Positions 1-7,032 of a stretch of DNA of 13,020 bases are shown in pieces; within the stretch, counting starts at the first letter, position 1, and each line of letters starts with the position of its first letter. Both the position numbers and the translations under genes were made by a program. Below the pieces are notes generated by a model. That model saw only the letters and a list, made by a program, of their open reading frames with translations, searched no databases and was not told the DNA's origin. This stretch comes from an uncultured Rhodanobacteraceae bacterium (GTDB lineage: Bacteria > Pseudomonadota > Gammaproteobacteria > Xanthomonadales > Rhodanobacteraceae), in NCBI GenBank assembly GCA_913053815.1, contig CAJXGK010000024.1, positions 1-13,020 of the forward strand, in the 5' to 3' direction.

Positions 1-1
1 C

Positions 2-703
2 ATCACCCGCGTGGACATCCTGGGCTTCGAGTTCGAGATGGGGTTGTTCCCGAACATTCTGGACGAAGCCCGCGCCAAAGGAATTGACATCGCCTCGAAA
101 TACATTCCGGCGGAGGTGTTCGACAAGCGGGCCGTCGAGAAGAACCAGGTGGTGTTCCACGAGGTGTCGTACATCGAGGTCAAACCGCATGTTGTAGGGG
201 CGCATGGCCATACGCCCGCCAGCGTGGCCGTGGAGCTGACGGATTTCTCGGTGTTCTACTCGCAGGGTTCGATCGCCAACGCCGAGGCGGCACTCAAGAA
301 TAAACGCAGTCGCATCGTGGTGGAGAAGGGCCAGATCGTAAAGGTGAGCAAGGACGCCAGGGGGATCGTCAAGCGCGAGGTGCTGACCGAGAAATGGACG
401 GACTGGATCGACTACTGGGCGGTGGACTTCGACTTCGAGAGCAAGCGGGAGATCGTTCGGGTGAAAAGCGAGGCCACCGACGAGTGGGAGGAGACCTGGA
501 CGGGAGATTTTATCTTCGAGAACGAGTGGCAATCGTTTCGCACGAAGAAGGACCGCTCGCTGGAAATGAAGAGCGTGTTCCACGAGTGCCAACCCGGACG
601 GCGAAAGCTGGCGGTCAAGGTAGTCGACATCTTCGGCAACGACACGATGACGATTGTGGCGGTGAACATCCCGAAGAACGGCAAGAACGGGGGGAAGAAG
701 TAA
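2..703 (+). CDS. Site-specific DNA methyltransferase (Type III Mod-like), C-terminal part only
   Basis: This is the 3' end of a gene that enters from outside the window. The frame is open from base 2, giving 233 residues before TAA at 701-703. The GTG at 11 lies inside the continuous frame (ITRVDILGFEFEMGL) and is probably not a start. The visible part has no methyltransferase catalytic motif, since those would lie upstream. The assignment rests on the RVDILGFEFEMGL and HEVSYIEVKP segments, which I recall as typical of the C-terminal region of large adenine-specific methyltransferases paired with Type III-like Res proteins, and on the Res gene downstream. The C-terminus ends in a lysine/glycine-rich tail. 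The expected role is methylation of the host's recognition sites, probably also contributing target recognition. It is followed by a 154-bp gap and then dinD on the same strand. The family call is by recall and context. Confidence 0.72.
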   Translation: MTRVDILGFEFEMGLFPNILDEARAKGIDIASKYIPAEVFDKRAVEKNQVVFHEVSYIEVKPHVVGAHGHTPASVAVELTDFSVFYSQGSIANAEAALKNKRSRIVVEKGQIVKVSKDARGIVKREVLTEKWTDWIDYWAVDFDFESKREIVRVKSEATDEWEETWTGDFIFENEWQSFRTKKDRSLEMKSVFHECQPGRRKLAVKVVDIFGNDTMTIVAVNIPKNGKNGGKK

Positions 704-843
704 TGGTATCCGGGAGCGGTTCTGCAACCTGGATTTCAATTATGGCGAATATGCCACAATTAGAGACCATCGGGTTTGGAAAACCGAGAGCGTCCGATCG
801 TCCCGGTTTCTATTCCCGTCGATTTCGCCGGGGTTGGTGCAAC

Positions 844-849
844 GAGAGG
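844..849 (+). promoter_or_regulatory. Ribosome binding site of dinD
   Basis: GAGAGG lies 8 bases before the ATG at 858. This favours that ATG over an in-frame TTG at 834, which has no comparable site and would only add eight residues ahead of the family-like N-terminus. Confidence 0.7.
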
Positions 850-857
850 TTTTGACC

Positions 858-1718
858 ATGAGCAAAGATATCGAGAAGGCTTCGGAGCACCACCTGTCGC
901 CGTTCGAGCAGATCAAGCGCACCAACGACGCCGGTGTGGAGTTTTGGTCGAGCCGGGACTTCTCGACGGTGCTTGGATACGGCGACTACCGCAACTTCGA
1001 GGCCGTCGTCGAGAAGGCCAAATTAGCCTGTTTTAACAGCGGATACCGCATCGAGGATCATTTCGTTGATGTCACCGATATGATCGAGATCGGCAAGGGC
1101 GGGTATCGACCCGTCAAGGTCATCCTTTTGTCCCGCTACGCCTGTTATTTAGCCATCCAGAACGCTGACCCCAAGAAAGAAATCGTGGCGCAGGGGCAGA
1201 CTTACTTTGCCCTCCAGACTCGACGGCGGGAACTGGATGATGAGCAAGTTGAGGAGGATCGACGGCGGCTCTTGCGCGAGGAGATGCGACTGCATAACGT
1301 CCAGTTGGCCGACGCAGCCAAAGGGGCGGGTGTTGTAGAGCCTGTCGACTATGCCATATTTCAGAACCACGGGTACATGGGGCTATATGGCGGGCTGAAG
1401 CGCGGTGATATCCACCAGAGGAAAGGCTTGAAGAAAAGCCAACAGATTCTGGATCACATGGGCAGCACGGAGTTAGCGGCGAATCTTTTTCGGGCAACAC
1501 AGACGGAGGAGAAGTTGCGTCGGGACGGCGTGAAGGGGAAGCAGGCTGCGAACCAAACGCATCACGAAGTTGGGGCGAAGGTGCGCCAAACCATCGAGGA
1601 ACTCGGCGGCACGATGCCCGAAAACCTGCCAGTCGCAGAGAACATCAAGAAGATCGAAACCAAACGGCGCAAGAAACTCGGCAAGCCGAAGACGCCTCGA
1701 AATAAGAAGAGCGAGTAA
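858..1718 (+). CDS. dinD: DinD-family DNA damage-inducible protein
   Basis: The protein has 286 residues, close to the roughly 275 of E. coli DinD. The N-terminal half carries family-typical blocks: SPFEQIKRTNDAGVEFWSSR (residues 14-33), LGYGDYRNFEAVVEKA (39-54) and LLSRYACYLAIQNADPKKEIVAQGQTY (90-116), which resembles a BRO-N-type domain. A charged helical middle (about 121-150) leads to a lysine-rich tail (from about 264). E. coli DinD is SOS-induced and is reported to act on RecA filaments; here that role is only inferred from homology. The gene sits between a methyltransferase and a restriction helicase-nuclease, with just 6 bp to the latter, so it is probably co-translated with the restriction subunit. 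I saw no E. coli-type LexA box (CTGT-N8-ACAG) in the 154 bp upstream, so SOS control is not supported. It may act as a partner or safety device of the restriction system, which is an inference. Confidence 0.85.
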   Translation: MSKDIEKASEHHLSPFEQIKRTNDAGVEFWSSRDFSTVLGYGDYRNFEAVVEKAKLACFNSGYRIEDHFVDVTDMIEIGKGGYRPVKVILLSRYACYLAIQNADPKKEIVAQGQTYFALQTRRRELDDEQVEEDRRRLLREEMRLHNVQLADAAKGAGVVEPVDYAIFQNHGYMGLYGGLKRGDIHQRKGLKKSQQILDHMGSTELAANLFRATQTEEKLRRDGVKGKQAANQTHHEVGAKVRQTIEELGGTMPENLPVAENIKKIETKRRKKLGKPKTPRNKKSE

Positions 1719-1724
1719 CCGAAC

Positions 1725-4412
1725 ATGGCCCTGCATCCTGACTTTCCAGAATCGCCGTACACAATCCTTGACCCTTCCGTTCGATGGTTTCCGGCGGACG
1801 AGGCGCTACGCGAGACATCAAGCGAGAAGCTGATGCCGCCGCTGGTGTCGCAGCTTCGCAAAAAGGTCAAGGAGTTCCGCGACGGCGGCTATGCCGGGGC
1901 GGCGGACACGAGCAAGAGCCTGCTGAACTGGTGGTTCAATACGCCGCATCTTTTGGACCAGTCGGATGCCGCGATGACGGAGTTTCAATACTACTTCGCC
2001 CAGCGGGAGGCGCTGGAGACCATCGTCTACCTTTACGATGTGGTCGGTGTGAAGGACAAGTACGACCTGATGCGCTTCGATAGTTCGGGGATCGTGTCGG
2101 CCGGGATGTTCGACGAGACCTGGCGGCGGTTCGTGGTGAAGATGGCGACGGGGGCGGGCAAGACCAAGGTGATGAGCCTGGTGCTGGCGTGGAGCTTCTT
2201 CCACAAGCTGTATGAGCCTGGATCGGAATTGGCTCGCAACTTTCTGGTCATCACGCCGAACATCATCGTGCTGGATCGCATCTACAAGGACTTTCAGGGG
2301 CTACGTATTTTCTTTGAAGACCCGGTACTCCCCGACAACGGCTTCGAGGGTCACAACTGGCGGGATGACTTCCAACTCACGCTGCACCGGCAAGACGAAG
2401 TGCGCGTGACGCGCCCCACGGGCAACATCTTCCTGACCAACATCCACCGTGTCTACACCGGTGACGACATTCCGCCCGGCCCCGACGATGACGATACGAG
2501 GGACTACTTTCTCGGCCGGCGTCCGACGGGGGCAACGACCGACTCCAAGGTGAACCTGGGCATGATCGTGCGCGACATCGACGAACTGGCCGTGTTGAAT
2601 GACGAAGCGCACCACATCCACGACGCCAGGCTGGCGTGGTTCAAGTCGATTGAGGACATTCACAATCGTTTGCTGCAAAAAGGCGGAGCGTTGTCCTTGC
2701 AGGTGGACACGACGGCGACACCCAGGCACAACAACGGCGCGATCTTCGTGCAGACCATTTCCGATTATCCGCTGGTCGAGGCGATTTCACAGAATGTGGT
2801 CAAGCATCCGGTGCTGCCCGACGCAGCCAGCCGGGCCAAGCTGACGGAACGGCAGAGCGCGAAGTTCACGGAGAAGTACGCGGACTATCTCGATCTCGGC
2901 GTAATCGAGTGGCGCAAGGCGTATGCGGAACACGAGAAGATGGGCAAGAAAGCCATCCTGTTCGTCATGACCGACGATACGCGCAACTGCGATGATGTGG
3001 CTGAGTATCTCGAAGGCCAGCATCCTGATTTGAAGGACGCGGTGCTGGTCATTCACACCAAGAACAACGGTGAGCTTTCCGAGGCGGCATCGGGCAGGGC
3101 CAAGGAGGAGCTGGAGAAACTCCGCAAGCAGGCGAACGGGATCGACGGATTGGACAGTCCCTACAAGGTTGTCGTGTCGGTGATGATGCTCAAGGAAGGC
3201 TGGGATGTGAAGAACGTCACGACCATCGTTGGCCTGCGTGCCTATGCGGCCAAGAGCAACATCTTGCCGGAGCAGACCCTCGGTCGAGGCCTGCGAAAGA
3301 TGTATCCGGGCGGCATCGAGGAACAGGTCAGCGTGGTCGGCACGGATGCGTTCATGGAGTTTGTCGAGTCGATCCAGCGCGAAGGCGTGGAGCTTGAACG
3401 CAAGGCGATGGGCGAGGGCACGAAACCCAAAGCGCCGTTGGTGGTTGAGGTTGACAACGAGAACGAGAAGAAGGACCTCGACGCGCTGGACATTGAAATC
3501 CCCGTGCTGACCCCACGGATTTACAGGGAGTACAAGAACCTGGCCGATCTCGACACGAGTGCGTTGGGGCATCAGCGTGTCATCTATCAGCAATTCAGCG
3601 AAGAGGAACAGCGGGAGATCGTCTTCAAGGACATCGCCACGGGCGAGGTGACGCACACGACGATTCTCGACACGGCCGGGGTGGCCGACTACCGCAGCGT
3701 GATCGGGTTCTTCGCCAGGACGATGATGAAAGACCTTCGGCTTGTTGGCGGCTACGATGTCTTGTATGGCAAGGTCAAGGCGTTCGTCCAGAACGACCTG
3801 TTCGACAGGGAAGTGGACCTTGAGCATCCCAACACGCTGCGCAATCTGTCGGAACTCGCCGCGACCAAGACCTTGCTTGAATCTTTCAAGAAGGCGATCA
3901 ACGACTTGACCGTGCAGAACAGGGGCGATGCCGAGATACGCGACACGATCAAGCTGCGTCAGACGCGACCGTTCGTCACCAAGGACCAGGCGTATCTGGT
4001 CCCCAGGAAGAGCGTCTTCAACCGGATCATCGGGGACAGTCATCTGGAGCTTAGGTTTGCGAGCTTCCTGGAGGATTGCAGCGACGTGGCATCCTATGCC
4101 AAGAACTACTTGGCCGTGCATTTCAAGCTGGACTATGTGAACGCGGCCGGCAATATCTCGAACTACTACCCGGACTTCATCGTCAAGCTGACGGATGGCC
4201 GGACGGTTGTGGTTGAGACCAAGGGGCAGGAAGACCTGGACGTGCCGCCGAAGATGGAGCGGTTGCGGCAATGGTGCGAGGATATCAACCAGGCACAGAA
4301 AGAAACCGTCTTTGATTACGTGTTTATCGATGAAGAAAGTTTCGAGAAATACAAACCAAAGTCATTCGCGGACATGATGAAAGGGTTCAGGGAATACAAA
4401 GACAAAACATGA
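1725..4412 (+). CDS. Type III-like restriction endonuclease subunit (Res), SF2 helicase plus PD-(D/E)XK nuclease
   Basis: This 895-residue protein has a complete superfamily 2 motor and a C-terminal nuclease. Walker A is ATGAGKT (141-147), the DEAH box is at 293-296, motif III is TATP (330-333), a motif V-like stretch is LKEGWDVKNV (489-498) and motif VI is QTLGRGLRKM (517-526). The nuclease carries PD at 816-817 and ETK at 831-833, a PD-X13-ETK arrangement, with a further glutamate at 775. All key residues are present, so the enzyme looks active. Type III Res proteins translocate or diffuse on DNA after ATP hydrolysis and cut unmodified DNA as a complex with Mod. The length suits the shorter Res subfamily found with long adenine methyltransferases. 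The start ATG lies 6 bp after the dinD stop with only a weak purine-rich stretch upstream, which suggests translational coupling. No recognisable terminator follows; the gap to the next gene is 76 bp. Confidence 0.9.
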   Translation: MALHPDFPESPYTILDPSVRWFPADEALRETSSEKLMPPLVSQLRKKVKEFRDGGYAGAADTSKSLLNWWFNTPHLLDQSDAAMTEFQYYFAQREALETIVYLYDVVGVKDKYDLMRFDSSGIVSAGMFDETWRRFVVKMATGAGKTKVMSLVLAWSFFHKLYEPGSELARNFLVITPNIIVLDRIYKDFQGLRIFFEDPVLPDNGFEGHNWRDDFQLTLHRQDEVRVTRPTGNIFLTNIHRVYTGDDIPPGPDDDDTRDYFLGRRPTGATTDSKVNLGMIVRDIDELAVLNDEAHHIHDARLAWFKSIEDIHNRLLQKGGALSLQVDTTATPRHNNGAIFVQTISDYPLVEAISQNVVKHPVLPDAASRAKLTERQSAKFTEKYADYLDLGVIEWRKAYAEHEKMGKKAILFVMTDDTRNCDDVAEYLEGQHPDLKDAVLVIHTKNNGELSEAASGRAKEELEKLRKQANGIDGLDSPYKVVVSVMMLKEGWDVKNVTTIVGLRAYAAKSNILPEQTLGRGLRKMYPGGIEEQVSVVGTDAFMEFVESIQREGVELERKAMGEGTKPKAPLVVEVDNENEKKDLDALDIEIPVLTPRIYREYKNLADLDTSALGHQRVIYQQFSEEEQREIVFKDIATGEVTHTTILDTAGVADYRSVIGFFARTMMKDLRLVGGYDVLYGKVKAFVQNDLFDREVDLEHPNTLRNLSELAATKTLLESFKKAINDLTVQNRGDAEIRDTIKLRQTRPFVTKDQAYLVPRKSVFNRIIGDSHLELRFASFLEDCSDVASYAKNYLAVHFKLDYVNAAGNISNYYPDFIVKLTDGRTVVVETKGQEDLDVPPKMERLRQWCEDINQAQKETVFDYVFIDEESFEKYKPKSFADMMKGFREYKDKT

Positions 4413-4488
4413 CAAATTATTGCACTGAAGTTTTATTCCTCTGCACTCCATAAAAATCAGTGAGCTGAAACGTTAGCACCTAAAAAAT

Positions 4489-5094
4489 ATGAAGAAAATT
4501 GAGATATCACCAGGTCTAAACTTGTTTGGTAATCTGGTGGACATAGATATTCACATGCAGGACCTGAAGCTGGTTCTACAGAAAACCGAAGAAATAGAAT
4601 TCCCAGATCATGTGTTAGAAAATAAAGGAGGATCACTAATACCAGATATTTTCCCGGACATAACACGAAAGAGTTTTATCGTTAGCTTACTCATTGCACT
4701 GGATGACCAGTTCAAGACATTTTGCGAAATCCTTAGAACAGCAACCGGGTAAAAATTGCAATGGAATGATCTTAAAGGATCAGCGCTTGAACGTTTTATC
4801 ACCTATAGTGAAAAGGTGGGCGGTTCACAAGGAGTCTGTGATGATTCGATCAGGCAGCTTTTATCAGGGCTCATCGAAGTCAGAAACTGTATTGTCCACA
4901 ACAATTCTTCTGTCGAGGGCTTTGGTAAGAAAGTGGCCATACAAGATTTTGCTAAACAAATGAAGGGCGTGGATATTGAAGAAGGCTATATATACTTTAA
5001 ACTGACGGCATGTAATGAGTGTGCAGATATTGTACTCAGATTCATGGAGCATTCTTATTGGGCCGCCTTGGAAAGGTTCCCATATGAACACTAA
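4489..5094 (+). pseudogene. HEPN-like hypothetical gene interrupted by one in-frame stop
   Basis: Two open segments, 4489-4752 (87 residues) and 4753-5094, lie in the same frame and are separated only by TAA at 4750-4752. Read through, they form one protein of about 201 codons: the reading runs FCEILRTATG-stop-KLQWNDLKGSALERF without loss of sense. The second half holds EVRNCIVHNN, in which Arg at codon 132 and His at codon 137 give the R-X4-H signature of HEPN domains; many HEPN proteins are RNases in toxin or phage-defence systems. The rest is helical and polar, as HEPN bundles are. The coding is visibly AT-richer than both flanks, suggesting separate acquisition. I do not recognise the family beyond the motif, and no antitoxin-like gene lies beside it. 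No good Shine-Dalgarno precedes the ATG at 4489. It could be a decayed gene, a single base error in the sequence, or a short protein ending at 4752. Confidence 0.6.
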
Positions 5095-5187
5095 ACAAAC
5101 GTTCAACTTAACTCAAAGGGGCTGCGTCTGTTGGCTTTTCGGTGTTTTATGCTTACGTGCATTTTGCCCAATCACAATTCCCATTGG

Positions 5188-5244
5188 GGCAAGCAAGCGT
5201 AGCCTGGATGAATCATGAGCCTGATCAGGCTACGCTTGCTTGCC
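5188..5244. repeat. Perfect 19-bp inverted repeat (REP-like hairpin)
   Basis: Left arm 5188-5206 (GGCAAGCAAGCGTAGCCTG) is exactly complementary to right arm 5226-5244, with a 19-base loop. The transcript would form a very stable hairpin. No T-run follows on either strand, so it is not a standard intrinsic terminator. The GCGTAGCCTGGATGAA part resembles dispersed repeats seen in gammaproteobacterial genomes; that is from memory, not a search. Confidence 0.85.
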
Positions 5245-5257
5245 AGCAGAAAAAGAG

Positions 5258-5391
5258 TCGTCATCCCGGGCGCAGACCCGGGATCCAGGGTGTGAGCTTG
5301 TTGCTGCGAAATGGCATGCCGGTTACGCAACGATTAGACATTGATGCGGTTCGTGCCTCACCGCATCCTACGGGTAGCGCGGGGATGACGA
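5258..5391. repeat. MITE-like element 1 with 10-bp terminal inverted repeats
   Basis: The element begins TCGTCATCCC (5258-5267) and ends with its exact complement GGGATGACGA (5382-5391), spanning 134 bp. The left end includes a 29-base unit (5259-5287) that contains the inner palindrome CCCGGGCGCAGACCCGGG. That unit recurs exactly in the next element. There is no coding potential, so it is non-autonomous if it is mobile. Confidence 0.65.
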
Positions 5392-5417
5392 GAGGGGTAT
5401 GGGCCCCATAAAAAGCC

Positions 5418-5594
5418 CGTCATCCCGGGCGCAGACCCGGGATCCAAGGTGAGGTCGTGGTAACAGGATGGGTGGTCGTAACCCGATTGAGCCAAAAGGA
5501 TCGAATCCCTGTCGTGCCGTAACTACAAGAAAGAACGTATGCCCACCGCGAGGTCATGGCTTTCCTCACTGGATTCCGCCTGCGCGGGAATGAT
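5418..5594. repeat. MITE-like element 2, imperfect terminal inverted repeats
   Basis: The left end (5418-5446) is identical to 29 bases of element 1. The right end (5570-5593, TGGATTCCGCCTGCGCGGGAATGA) is an imperfect inverted copy, and the similarity continues inward as GGTGAGG on the left and CCTCACTGG on the right. The right end also resembles ATTCCC-N8-GGGAAT repeats such as neisserial dRS3. The interior differs from that of element 1. Confidence 0.6.
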
Positions 5595-5697
5595 CGGTTG
5601 TGGGTCGCGGGATGCGTACTCTTCCTTGTTATCAAAGGGATGGCAGGCGACATTTAGCTGCTTGCTTTACGCTGCAAGCGGGGCTAGCTTGGTACTC

Positions 5698-5949
5698 ATG
5701 CGCATTGTCTATCACGCTGAAAATATCATTGATGCCCAGTTGGCCAAAGATGTGCTGGAGTCTGAATCGATCCCGGCCTTTGTCAGTGGGGCCTATCTTA
5801 CCGGTGGGGTGGGCCAGTTGCCGGCGCGCGACTTGATCACCGTGATGGTTCCGAATATGGCCGTCGAGCAGGCCCAGCGTATTCTTCGCGAGGCTTTTCC
5901 CGATCGGCCACCTCGTGCCGAGTGGCAGGCACGTACCGTTCCAGCCTGA
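5698..5949 (+). CDS. Small DUF2007-family protein
   Basis: The protein has 83 residues and begins MRIVYHAENIIDAQLAKDVLESESIPAFVSG, the usual start of DUF2007 proteins (an ACT-like alpha/beta fold sometimes called putative signal-transducing protein). The body keeps the typical pattern: a strand, a helix carrying the A-x-x-A-K-D-x-L-E segment, a glycine-rich turn (TGGVGQLPARDL) and a last strand-helix unit (ITVMVPNMAVEQAQRILREAF). It is a cytoplasmic protein with no signal peptide. The frame is open upstream to about 5539, but the family-like start is the ATG at 5698; no clear Shine-Dalgarno precedes it. The molecular role is unknown. It lies 87 bp before nadA on the same strand, and cotranscription is possible but not shown. 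Confidence 0.75.
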   Translation: MRIVYHAENIIDAQLAKDVLESESIPAFVSGAYLTGGVGQLPARDLITVMVPNMAVEQAQRILREAFPDRPPRAEWQARTVPA

Positions 5950-6015
5950 TTCATATATTTGTCATCATGACGCTTGTTCCAGGTTTTGCTCTGGCGTAGC
6001 ATAGTCAACACCTAA

Positions 6016-6032
6016 ATGCTCACTTGGAGCAT
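6016..6032 (+). promoter_or_regulatory. Hairpin covering the nadA ribosome binding site
   Basis: ATGCTC (6016-6021) pairs perfectly with GAGCAT (6027-6032) around a 5-base loop. The GGAG at 6026-6029, placed 7 bases before the nadA ATG at 6037, is mostly inside the stem. The left arm contains the alternative in-frame ATG at 6016, which has no ribosome binding site, so the GGAG supports 6037 as the start. Whether the hairpin regulates translation is an inference. Confidence 0.5.
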
Positions 6033-6036
6033 AAAT

Positions 6037-7032
6037 ATGACGACGACCTCAGTATCCGCTACATCCCCCTCACCGCTGCAGCAGTTTGTGCCGGCTGTGG
6101 AGTGGATGGTCATTGAGCCACTGATCGAAGAGATCCAGGACCTCAAGAAGGATCGCAAGGCGGTGGTCCTTGCTCACAATTACCAAGTGCCTACTATTTA
6201 TCGTGGGGTTGCCGATTTTACCGGCGATTCATTGGCCCTGGCGCGCCAGGCAGTGGCCAGCGAAGCCGAGGTCATCGTGATGGCTGGGGTGTATTTCATG
6301 GCCGAAACGGCGAAGATCCTCAATCCTTCCCGCACGGTGCTGATTCCCTCTCTACAGGCCGGCTGCTCGCTGGCGGATTCGATCACGGCTGAGGATGTGC
6401 GGTCTCTGCGGCGTACTTATCCAGGGGTGCCCGTGGTCAGCTATGTCAATACTTCGGCCGCAGTGAAAGCGGAAACCGATGTTTGCTGTACCTCGGCGAA
6501 TGCTTTGCAGGTGGTGGAGAGTCTGGGGGTGCCGCGGGTGATCTTTCTACCCGATCGCTATCTGGGCCGGAATGTTGCGGCACAAACTGAAGTTGAGCTG
6601 ATCCTCTGGGAAGGGGTATGTGAAGTACATGAGCATTTCACCCCCGAACAAATTCGGGGTTTGCGCTCCGATTACGCTGGCATCAAGATTGTCGCCCATC
6701 CTGAATGCACCCCTGAGGTACTGGCCGAGGCTGATTTTTCCGGGTCGACATCGGGGATGATCGATTACGTCGCTCGCAACCAACCGCAGCGGGTGGCTTT
6801 GATTACCGAATGCTCCATGAGTGATAACGTTGCGGCGGATTTTCCTGATGTGCAGTTCGTGCGTCCGTGTAATCTGTGTCCGTATATGAAACGCATCACT
6901 CTGGAAGGCATTCGCGATGCCTTGCTTCAGCGGCAGTATGTGGTGGAAGTGGATGCCGATATAGCCCGCCGAGCCCGGAGTGCCGTGGAACGTATGTTGG
7001 CAGTCGGTCGTGCGGAACAGCGGGCCGCCTGA
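6037..7032 (+). CDS. nadA: Quinolinate synthase A
   Basis: This 331-residue enzyme condenses iminoaspartate (made by NadB) with dihydroxyacetone phosphate to quinolinate in de novo NAD synthesis. It is cytoplasmic and needs one [4Fe-4S] cluster. The three expected cluster cysteines are visible: LQAGCSLADS (C110), WEGVCEVHEHF (C195) and CNLCPYMK (C281). Other family blocks are VLAHNYQ, VIVMAGVYFMAETAKIL, YVNTSAAVKAETDVCCTSANA, FLPDRYLGRNVA, AHPECTPEV and GSTSGMIDYV. The start at 6037 is chosen for its GGAG; an in-frame ATG at 6016 would add seven residues. The length is close to that of E. coli NadA (347). The stop TGA at 7030-7032 lies at the head of the nadB frame, so the two are almost certainly one operon. 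Confidence 0.95.
   Translation: MTTTSVSATSPSPLQQFVPAVEWMVIEPLIEEIQDLKKDRKAVVLAHNYQVPTIYRGVADFTGDSLALARQAVASEAEVIVMAGVYFMAETAKILNPSRTVLIPSLQAGCSLADSITAEDVRSLRRTYPGVPVVSYVNTSAAVKAETDVCCTSANALQVVESLGVPRVIFLPDRYLGRNVAAQTEVELILWEGVCEVHEHFTPEQIRGLRSDYAGIKIVAHPECTPEVLAEADFSGSTSGMIDYVARNQPQRVALITECSMSDNVAADFPDVQFVRPCNLCPYMKRITLEGIRDALLQRQYVVEVDADIARRARSAVERMLAVGRAEQRAA

Larger units (their letters stand above)
5095..5697. other. Repeat-rich intergenic region without a credible gene
   Basis: No reading frame in this 600-bp stretch has a convincing protein or ribosome binding site. It holds a perfect 19-bp inverted repeat (5188-5244), two palindromic-ended elements (5258-5391 and 5418-5594) and a 6-bp hairpin (5660-5679, GCTTGC/GCAAGC) shortly before the DUF2007 gene. 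It forms the border between the accessory block and the housekeeping genes. Confidence 0.7.

Noticed and set aside
11..703. GTG at 11 as a real start of a 230-residue protein
   Set aside because: The frame is open without interruption to the window edge and the residues just before it continue the family-like sequence, so the gene is cut by the window.
704..857. LexA (SOS) box before dinD
   Set aside because: No CTGT-N8-ACAG or GTTC-N7-GTTC sequence was found. The small palindromes present (GGTTctgcAACC at 718-729, GGTTTggaAAACC at 773-785) are too short to support an operator.
2787..4271. Long open frame of 494 codons on the - strand
   Set aside because: It lies entirely opposite the res gene, whose helicase and nuclease motifs are intact. 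The antisense protein has no recognisable domain and is a by-product of codon bias.
4694..4963. Overlapping open frame on the + strand bridging the TAA at 4750
   Set aside because: It is in another frame, has no ribosome binding site, and its translation lacks the motif and helical pattern of the main frame; it does not restore the interrupted protein.
4470..5160. AT-rich HEPN-like gene as an integron cassette
   Set aside because: A GTTCAAC at about 5100 fits RYYYAAC, but no matching GTTRRRY core follows at a suitable distance, GTTAGCA at the 5' side does not fit, and there is no integrase.
5259..5446. Possible CRISPR repeat pair
   Set aside because: Only two copies of the 29-bp unit exist, 159 bp apart, and each is part of a larger element with inverted ends. 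There is no regular repeat-spacer pattern and no cas gene.
6876..7028. ATG at 6876 as the nadB start, giving a 567-residue protein
   Set aside because: It would overlap the 3' end of nadA by 157 bp, and the extra N-terminal residues (His-, Ser- and Cys-rich, low in hydrophobic core) look like an out-of-frame translation of nadA.
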